A stretch of DNA of 64,000 bases from an uncultured Bacteroidota bacterium (GTDB lineage: Bacteria; Bacteroidota; Bacteroidia; Bacteroidales; UBA932): contig CALGSW010000002.1 in assembly GCA_937901965.1 (NCBI GenBank), forward strand, positions 62,001 to 126,000. The letters are read 5' to 3'. Shown piece after piece: positions 59,195 to 64,000 of the stretch (positions within the stretch are counted from its first letter, which is position 1; the number at the start of each line of letters is the position of its first letter). The position numbers were made by a program, and so were the translations under genes. The notes beneath the pieces were generated by a model that saw only the letters and a program-made list of their open reading frames with translations, did no database searches and was not told where the DNA came from.

Positions 59195-59880
59195 TTTTGT
59201 GCAATTAATTGTTCAAACCACTTGAGCTGATCCTCAATTGTCATATTGCTGTTATCCAGTAATACTGCATCTTCTGCTCTCCTTAGAGGAGCTGTCTCCC
59301 GGTTCTCATCAAGATAATCTCTCTCTTTAACATTTGCCAGAACACTTTCATAGTCCGGCTTATCACCCCTGGCCACCATCTCCAGAAACCTTCTCCTGGC
59401 TCTTACCTGTGCAGATGCAGTCATGAATATTTTAATATCGGCATTTGGGAATACTACTGTGCCGATATCTCTTCCATCCATAATAACGCCTCCGCATTTC
59501 CCGTAATTTGCAAGAATGGAGTCAACATACTCCCTGACGAAAGGGAGAGATGCTACAAAACTGACTTTTGAGGAGACCTTAAGGCTTCTTATGACTCTCT
59601 CTATATTCCTGTCTCCCATAAAAAGTTCGCTGGCACCATCTTTTCCGGTGGGCCTGAATGAGAGCTTCAGCACAGAGAGAGCACCCCTGAGTGCTTCATT
59701 GTCAATATGGTTTTTGCTGTCTATTATAGAATTCTCCAATGCAAACAGAGTAACCCCCCTGTAAAGGGCCCCCGTGTCCACATAAATAAGCCCGTATCTT
59801 GAGGCTATAAGCTTTGCAAATGTGCTCTTACCGGTTGATGAATGACCGTCTACCGCAATGATTGTTCCCTCTTTTATCAT
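59191..59880 (-). CDS. cmk: Cytidylate kinase
   Basis: Phosphorylates CMP and dCMP. The 229 residues start with IIAVDGHSSTGKSTFAKLIA (P-loop), then YVDTGALYRGVTL, VVMDGRDIGTVVFPNADIKI and ARRRFLEMV. I chose ATG 59880; ATG 59886 (MTMIKEG) is also possible. The longer frame to 59967 would read antisense into ppx. A TATGTTTG box at 59902-59895 ends eight bases before the ATG at 59886. cmk-ispH is conserved in Bacteroidota. Confidence 0.93.
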   Translation of the reverse strand: MIKEGTIIAVDGHSSTGKSTFAKLIASRYGLIYVDTGALYRGVTLFALENSIIDSKNHIDNEALRGALSVLKLSFRPTGKDGASELFMGDRNIERVIRSLKVSSKVSFVASLPFVREYVDSILANYGKCGGVIMDGRDIGTVVFPNADIKIFMTASAQVRARRRFLEMVARGDKPDYESVLANVKERDYLDENRETAPLRRAEDAVLLDNSNMTIEDQLKWFEQLIAQK

Positions 59881-59894
59881 AGTCATACAGAGAA

Positions 59895-59902
59895 CAAACA
59901 TA
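59895..59902 (-). promoter_or_regulatory. -7 box TATGTTTG of cmk
   Basis: Exact TAnnTTTG on the minus strand, divergent from the ppx promoter 14 bases away. Very short leader. Confidence 0.5.
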
Positions 59903-59916
59903 CGCAAAAAATAGTT

Positions 59917-59924
59917 TATCTTTG
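59917..59924 (+). promoter_or_regulatory. -7 box TATCTTTG of ppx
   Basis: Exact TAnnTTTG, 14 bases before the ppx ATG. Confidence 0.6.
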
Positions 59925-59938
59925 TAAAAAATATACTG

Positions 59939-60865
59939 ATGAGAACTGCCATTCTGGACATGGGCACTAATGTGTTTAGTCTACTTATTGCCCAGGTTAC
60001 AAAAGAGGGATATGAGATAATTGAGGTAGTAAAAATACCTTCAAAGATAGGAGAGGGGGGGATAACAAAAGGGATTCTGACAGATCAGGCCTTTAAATCC
60101 GCCGGTGAAGCCATGAAGTGTGTTGAAGATGTAATTGCAGGACATGGAGGAGTAGACTTAAGGCTGGCAATTGCGACAAGTGCGGTGAGAGGAGCCTCAA
60201 ACTCTGCAGAGTTTATAAAAATTGCGCAGTCCAGTGGCTTCAGAGTTGAGATAATTAGCGGAGAGAGAGAGGCTGAACTCATTTATAAAGGTGTAAGAGA
60301 GTCAATGATTCTGTACAATGAGATTTTCCTCATTATGGATATTGGAGGTGGCAGCAATGAATTTATAATTGCAGACAAAAATAAGATTTACTGGAAAGCC
60401 AGCTTTGATATGGGTGTTGTGAGAGTGCGTGAAACAATAACTCCATCGGAACCCATTTCGGATGACCAGATTTTTGAGTTTGAGAGATACTTCAGTGATG
60501 GGATGAAAAGTTTATGGGAGGCAGCAGAGATTTATAAACCGACGCTTCTGATAGGCTGCTCCGGTTCATTTGATACCCTTAGGGAGCTCATCTATCCTGA
60601 TGATGACCTCTCAGTCCCGTCGCTTACTATGGAGAGAGAAAAAATGTTCTCTCTGCACAACAAACTTCTGGCATCAAAGAGAGAGGAGAGGGCATCAATG
60701 AGGGGTATGTCTCCCATAAGAGTTGATTACATTGTTATTGGCTCAATTCTTGTTAATCTTGTCATCTCAAAGCTGAATCCTATTGAGATATGCCAGAGTT
60801 CTTATTCTCTCAAGGAGGGGTGCATGGCAGAAATATATGAATCACTAACAACCAACAGGCAGTAA
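59939..60865 (+). CDS. ppx: Exopolyphosphatase / guanosine pentaphosphate phosphatase family
   Basis: Ppx/GppA protein of 308 residues, hydrolysing polyphosphate or pppGpp. ASKHA-fold motifs are AILDMGTNVFSLLIAQV (phosphate 1), ATSAVRGASNSAEF and LIMDIGGGSNEFII (phosphate 2). It is the short form without a C-terminal HD domain. It forms a likely operon with the sigma-54 regulator one base after its stop. Confidence 0.92.
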   Translation: MRTAILDMGTNVFSLLIAQVTKEGYEIIEVVKIPSKIGEGGITKGILTDQAFKSAGEAMKCVEDVIAGHGGVDLRLAIATSAVRGASNSAEFIKIAQSSGFRVEIISGEREAELIYKGVRESMILYNEIFLIMDIGGGSNEFIIADKNKIYWKASFDMGVVRVRETITPSEPISDDQIFEFERYFSDGMKSLWEAAEIYKPTLLIGCSGSFDTLRELIYPDDDLSVPSLTMEREKMFSLHNKLLASKREERASMRGMSPIRVDYIVIGSILVNLVISKLNPIEICQSSYSLKEGCMAEIYESLTTNRQ

Positions 60866-60866
60866 G

Positions 60867-62030
60867 ATGAAGTTACTTATAATTGACGACGAAAAGAGCA
60901 TAAGAAATACATTAAAGGATATTCTTGAATTTGAGGGACACGAAGTCCATCTGGCATCGGATGGAGTAGAGGGGCTGGCAATGGCTACATCGGATAATTA
61001 TGAAGTAATCTTTTCAGATATCAAGATGCCCAATATGGATGGGATGGAGCTACTTGACAAACTTTCCGAGGCCAATATAGATTCATCTGTGATTATGATT
61101 TCCGGACACGGTTCTATTGATACCGCAGTTGAGTGCATTAAAAAAGGGGCATTTGATTTTATACAGAAACCACTGGATCTGAACAGGATTCTTATTACTT
61201 TAAGAAACGCAACAGACAAAACAATTTTAGTTAAAGAGACCAAGTTTCTCAAGAAGAAGGTCTCAAAAATTCCTGAAATCGTTGGCTCTTCGCCAGCAAT
61301 CTCAAGAATTAAGCAGATGATAGACCGGGTTGCCCCCACCGAGGCCAGAGTACTTATTACGGGCTCAAACGGGACAGGAAAGGAGCTTGTTGCAAGATGG
61401 CTCCATGAGAAGAGTGCAAGATGTGAGATGCCATTTGTGGAGGTAAATTGTGCAGCAATACCTGGGGAACTGATAGAGAGCGAGCTGTTTGGCCATGAAA
61501 AAGGGGCTTTTACCTCTGCTGTTAAGCAACATAAGGGCAAATTTGAACAGGCAGACGGCGGAACCCTTTTTCTGGATGAAATTGGAGATATGAGCCTGGC
61601 TGCACAGGCCAAGGTGTTAAGGGTGCTTCAGGAAAATAAACTAAGCAGGGTGGGTAGTGATAAGGATATTAATGTAAAGGTGAGAGTTGTGGCCGCAACC
61701 AATAAAAATCTGAATGAGGAGATAGCAAAGGGAGCATTCAGGGAGGACCTTTACCATAGGCTCAGTGTAATAGTGATAAACGTGCCGCCTCTCTCCGAGA
61801 GAAGAGAGGATATACCTCTTCTTGCAAACCATTTCATTAATCAGATCTGTGATGAAAGCGGGATGGTCCCCAGAGAGATAGAAAAAGATGCACTGGATGA
61901 GTTATCTTCATATCCTTGGACAGGTAACATAAGAGAGCTTAGAAATGTTATTGAACGTCTCCTTATTCTGAGCAATAACAGGATAACCAAGTCAGATGTC
62001 ATTGCTTACGCCAAGCCAATTTTTAAGTAG
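60867..62030 (+). CDS. NtrC-type response regulator without DNA-binding domain
   Basis: Receiver domain (1-120, phospho-accepting Asp51, Lys101) followed by a sigma-54 interaction AAA+ domain (about 139-365): P-loop GSNGTGKELVARWLH, GAFTSA (213-218, in place of canonical GAFTGA), Walker B GGTLFLDEIGDM and sensor AATNKN. The protein ends at residue 387 with TKSDVIAYAKPIFK, so there is no Fis-type helix-turn-helix. It must act without direct DNA tethering or with a partner. The probable sensor kinase lies downstream of rlmH. One base after ppx. Confidence 0.92.
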   Translation: MKLLIIDDEKSIRNTLKDILEFEGHEVHLASDGVEGLAMATSDNYEVIFSDIKMPNMDGMELLDKLSEANIDSSVIMISGHGSIDTAVECIKKGAFDFIQKPLDLNRILITLRNATDKTILVKETKFLKKKVSKIPEIVGSSPAISRIKQMIDRVAPTEARVLITGSNGTGKELVARWLHEKSARCEMPFVEVNCAAIPGELIESELFGHEKGAFTSAVKQHKGKFEQADGGTLFLDEIGDMSLAAQAKVLRVLQENKLSRVGSDKDINVKVRVVAATNKNLNEEIAKGAFREDLYHRLSVIVINVPPLSERREDIPLLANHFINQICDESGMVPREIEKDALDELSSYPWTGNIRELRNVIERLLILSNNRITKSDVIAYAKPIFK

Positions 62031-62054
62031 ATTTCAGCCTGTTTTGGAAAAAGT

Positions 62055-62079
62055 GAGACCGGCTTTAAGGGCCGGTCTC
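62055..62079. terminator. Strong hairpin between convergent genes
   Basis: Perfect 9-bp stem GAGACCGGC / GCCGGTCTC with a 7-base loop, between the response regulator and the DUF4783 gene. There is no T-run on either side, so it may act as a rho-dependent stop or RNA-stabilising hairpin. Confidence 0.55.
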
Positions 62080-62110
62080 GGGTGAATTAACCAGGGTAAG
62101 AGAAAAAGGG

Positions 62111-62503
62111 TTATTCCCTTTCAATTCTCAGCTGCTGGATGAAATTGCCATCCTCCTGGGTTTTAACAAACAATGTTACCCTAAACTTTTCCCCTCCCGC
62201 ATTGAGATTACCAATTGCGTATTTCATGGGTGCTTTGCCGCTGCGATAGGCAATGTTAAAATTCCTTGGAGTATAGTTCGTAAAGAACTCTTTCAGAATT
62301 TGCCTTGCCTGTGCTTTACTGCAAACGTTTACGCTTCCCATTACATCCACTTCCAGGTTTTGTGCAAACCAGGCCGACAGCTTCTCTGAGTCTCCCGCCT
62401 GCATATACTTTGCAATTGGGACAAAGACGTCCTGCTCCACCTTGTTTTGCGCCTGAAGTGTTGAAGCTAAAAGCATAAATAATGAAATAAGTAACGATCT
62501 CAT
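62111..62503 (-). CDS. DUF4783 secreted protein
   Basis: Small secreted protein of 130 residues; signal peptide MRSLLISLFMLLASTLQAQ, then an NTF2-like fold: VFVPIAKYMQAGDSEKLSAW, FAQNLEVDVMGS, FFTNYTPRNFNIAYRSGKAP and FRVTLFVKTQEDGNFI. Function unknown. I took ATG 62503 because the signal peptide starts there; the frame to 62542 adds a non-signal extension. Confidence 0.88.
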   Translation of the reverse strand: MRSLLISLFMLLASTLQAQNKVEQDVFVPIAKYMQAGDSEKLSAWFAQNLEVDVMGSVNVCSKAQARQILKEFFTNYTPRNFNIAYRSGKAPMKYAIGNLNAGGEKFRVTLFVKTQEDGNFIQQLRIERE

Positions 62504-62584
62504 ATCTCTCTCCTTGTTATCCGATAAGAAAGTGGTTTGCAAAAATCAAGCCATAAAGAAGTTGTCCCGCACTTAAAATAATCT

Positions 62585-62592
62585 TATTTTTG
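62585..62592 (+). promoter_or_regulatory. -7 box TATTTTTG of rlmH (leaderless)
   Basis: Exact TAnnTTTG; five bases lie between its G and the ATG at 62598 (two before ATG 62595). Confidence 0.6.
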
Positions 62593-62597
62593 TAATG

Positions 62598-63071
62598 ATG
62601 AAGATATCATTTCTGCTTACCGGCAAAACAGAAAGTGCCTCTTTAATGAAGGAGATGTCGGTCTATGAGGACCGTATAAAAAGGTATACTGTCTACTCAA
62701 GGACGGAGATACCTGAACTAAAAAAAGTAGCCTCGCTCAGTAAGGAGGAGATTAAACAGAGAGAGGGAGAGGGTATATTAAAGTACATTAAACCTCAGGA
62801 TCAGGTTGTTTTGCTTGATGTTGCGGGTAAAACACTATCTTCTGAAGAGTTTGCTGATTTTATTGAAAAAAGGGGAGTTTATGGAGCAAAAAGTCTCATC
62901 TTTGTTGTAGGAGGAGCTTATGGATTTTCAGATGAGGTGTATGCCCGGGCAGACTACAAACTCTCTTTGTCTCCAATGACATTTTCACATCAGCTGGCAA
63001 GACTTTTGTTCCTTGAGCAATTATACAGAGCATTTACAATAATCAGGGGAGAACCCTACCATCACGGCTGA
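62598..63071 (+). CDS. rlmH: 23S rRNA (pseudouridine(1915)-N3)-methyltransferase
   Basis: SPOUT methyltransferase acting on helix 69 of 23S rRNA in 70S ribosomes. The 157 residues have ISFLLTGKTESASLMKEM at the start, VVLLDVAGKTLSSEEFADFI, IFVVGGAYGFSDEVYARAD (the SAM knot) and the typical ending RAFTIIRGEPYHH. The second of two tandem ATGs was chosen because homologues begin MKI and because of the promoter position. Stop overlaps the next start (ATGA). Confidence 0.95.
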   Translation: MKISFLLTGKTESASLMKEMSVYEDRIKRYTVYSRTEIPELKKVASLSKEEIKQREGEGILKYIKPQDQVVLLDVAGKTLSSEEFADFIEKRGVYGAKSLIFVVGGAYGFSDEVYARADYKLSLSPMTFSHQLARLLFLEQLYRAFTIIRGEPYHHG

Positions 63072-64000
63072 TGAACGAACTTGCAGAGAAGCTTCTTGCG
63101 TGGAGAACCACAATACTGTGGGTGCTGATGTCACTCATGGCTGTAATCTCATTCGTGGAGTTCTCTTCACCCAATTCACTGGACAGAGACGTAGAGAAGC
63201 TGGAGAAAACTATCCATAAAAGACAGACTGTTCTGGCCGAGTATTCAGCCAGAGCCCTTGAGGTACCGGACACAGTTTTTATTGACTTTCCGGAGCTCCC
63301 ATCAGACATGGTTATCTACAGGTATTGTTCTGATACGCTTCAATCATGGGTAAATCAACTTCCGGTATCAAATGACGACATAGACTTTTTTCCTTTTGGG
63401 TATACTCTAAACCATCTTACCAGCCGCGGAATATCAAACACTCCTCTTGCATACCTGGTTGCAAATGAGCAGTATGTCAGTTTAGGTTCTGCCTGGTATG
63501 TAGTAAGTACTTACACAAAAGGGAAGGTTACCGTAGTGGCAGCACTGCTCATACAGACAGATTATAACACGGAGAACTCAGTCCTTAAAAGTGAGATTAA
63601 TCCAAATCTCTCACTTAGCAAACTGTTGTCAATTGTTCCTGTTACACATGACGAATCTTATATAGTCAGAGGGGTTGAGGGTGATATCCTCTTCTCTGTC
63701 CTGAAAAATCTTCCGTCTGAGAGGGGAGATGAAGGTAATATGCTCAGGCTGTTCTCAATGCTCTTTGCAATTGCAGCACTTTTCAGTGACCTGGCAAGAA
63801 GGAAACGGATGAAACAGTTTTTTCTGGCATGGCTAGGGTTGACTGTTGTGCTAATCCTCTCACTCTATATGGCAGAGAGTACATCCGGAAATATGCTATT
63901 CTCGCCTTCATTGTATGCAGACTTTGGACTCTTTGGTTCAATGGCCGATATGATGATTTGCCACCTCTACATTTTTCTTGTTTTGCTGGCCCTATTCACA
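63071..64000 (+). CDS. Probable sensor histidine kinase, N-terminal part (cut by window end)
   Basis: Open to the right edge: 310 codons without stop, starting at the ATG that overlaps the rlmH stop. It has a membrane helix at about 12-30 (TTILWVLMSLMAVISFVEF), a periplasmic region of ~190 residues with VIYRYCSDTLQSWVNQLPVS and SLGSAWYVVSTYTKGKVTV, then further membrane helices (MLRLFSMLFAIAALFSD, FFLAWLGLTVVLILSLYM, IFLVLLAL). The SDTLQSWVNQ segment is familiar from Bacteroidota sensor kinases. The kinase domain lies beyond the edge, so the call is by similarity and by the nearby orphan response regulator. Confidence 0.6.
   Translation, partial: MNELAEKLLAWRTTILWVLMSLMAVISFVEFSSPNSLDRDVEKLEKTIHKRQTVLAEYSARALEVPDTVFIDFPELPSDMVIYRYCSDTLQSWVNQLPVSNDDIDFFPFGYTLNHLTSRGISNTPLAYLVANEQYVSLGSAWYVVSTYTKGKVTVVAALLIQTDYNTENSVLKSEINPNLSLSKLLSIVPVTHDESYIVRGVEGDILFSVLKNLPSERGDEGNMLRLFSMLFAIAALFSDLARRKRMKQFFLAWLGLTVVLILSLYMAESTSGNMLFSPSLYADFGLFGSMADMMICHLYIFLVLLALFT

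Noticed and set aside
62041..62110. Classical intrinsic terminator after the response regulator
   Set aside because: The stem is perfect but neither strand has a T-run, so it is listed as a hairpin of uncertain type with lower confidence.

Overview
The window looks like chromosomal DNA of an anaerobic member of the Bacteroidota, most likely order Bacteroidales. The evidence is the promoter motif TAnnTTTG in front of many genes, the near absence of Shine-Dalgarno sequences, the CarboxypepD_reg/TonB receptor architecture, and families largely confined to this phylum (DUF5683, DUF4783, DUF2795, HhH beta-barrel protein). There are 64 complete protein genes and one cut off at the right edge. I found no rRNA, tRNA, CRISPR array, prophage or insertion sequence.
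Layout. 26-3839 (-) is the start of the division/cell-wall cluster (mraZ, rsmH, ftsL-like, ftsI). 3985-8848 holds an M23 peptidase lipoprotein and two convergent ABC-F ATPases. 8849-9549 is a 701-base non-coding stretch full of hairpin repeats. 9550-15560 (-) carries aspA, trkA, DUF2795, a cobalamin adenosyltransferase, a LolD-type ATPase and two futalosine-pathway menaquinone genes. 15610-22759 has folE, a two-component system and, divergent from it, a TonB receptor plus a beta-helix lipoprotein. 22778-34103 is mostly housekeeping (cca, holA, alr, tdk, rsmI, an HhH protein, an ABC exporter) and ends with a 5'-nucleotidase split over two genes in reversed order.
34133-41222 is a redox/sulfur-type island. 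Two divergent operons start between two paralogous MarR-like regulators: one has CoA-disulfide reductase-rhodanese and two acyl-lipid genes, the other thioredoxin, MarR, DUF302 and DoxX. An iron-sulfur protein follows convergently. A perfect palindrome covers the -33 box of the thioredoxin promoter. 41302-49765 contains lipocalin, urocanate hydratase, the rpsU-xerC-hpf group, lplA, PAP2, obg, adk, hpt and purE. 49796-59886 has an HhH barrel protein, a second hairpin-repeat cluster and the operon cmk-ispH-priA / parA-parB-DUF5683-mltD. 59939-64000 holds ppx, a sigma-54 type response regulator without a DNA-binding domain, DUF4783, rlmH and the start of a probable sensor kinase.
Best leads: (1) a dispersed ~46-bp hairpin repeat, five copies in two intergenic clusters, with compensatory base changes; (2) rpsU with a 10-base anti-SD complement in a lineage that hardly uses SD sequences; (3) the MarR palindrome/-33 overlap; (4) several genes whose -7 box sits 4-5 bases before the ATG, implying leaderless mRNAs; (5) the sigma-54 activator without a DNA-binding domain.
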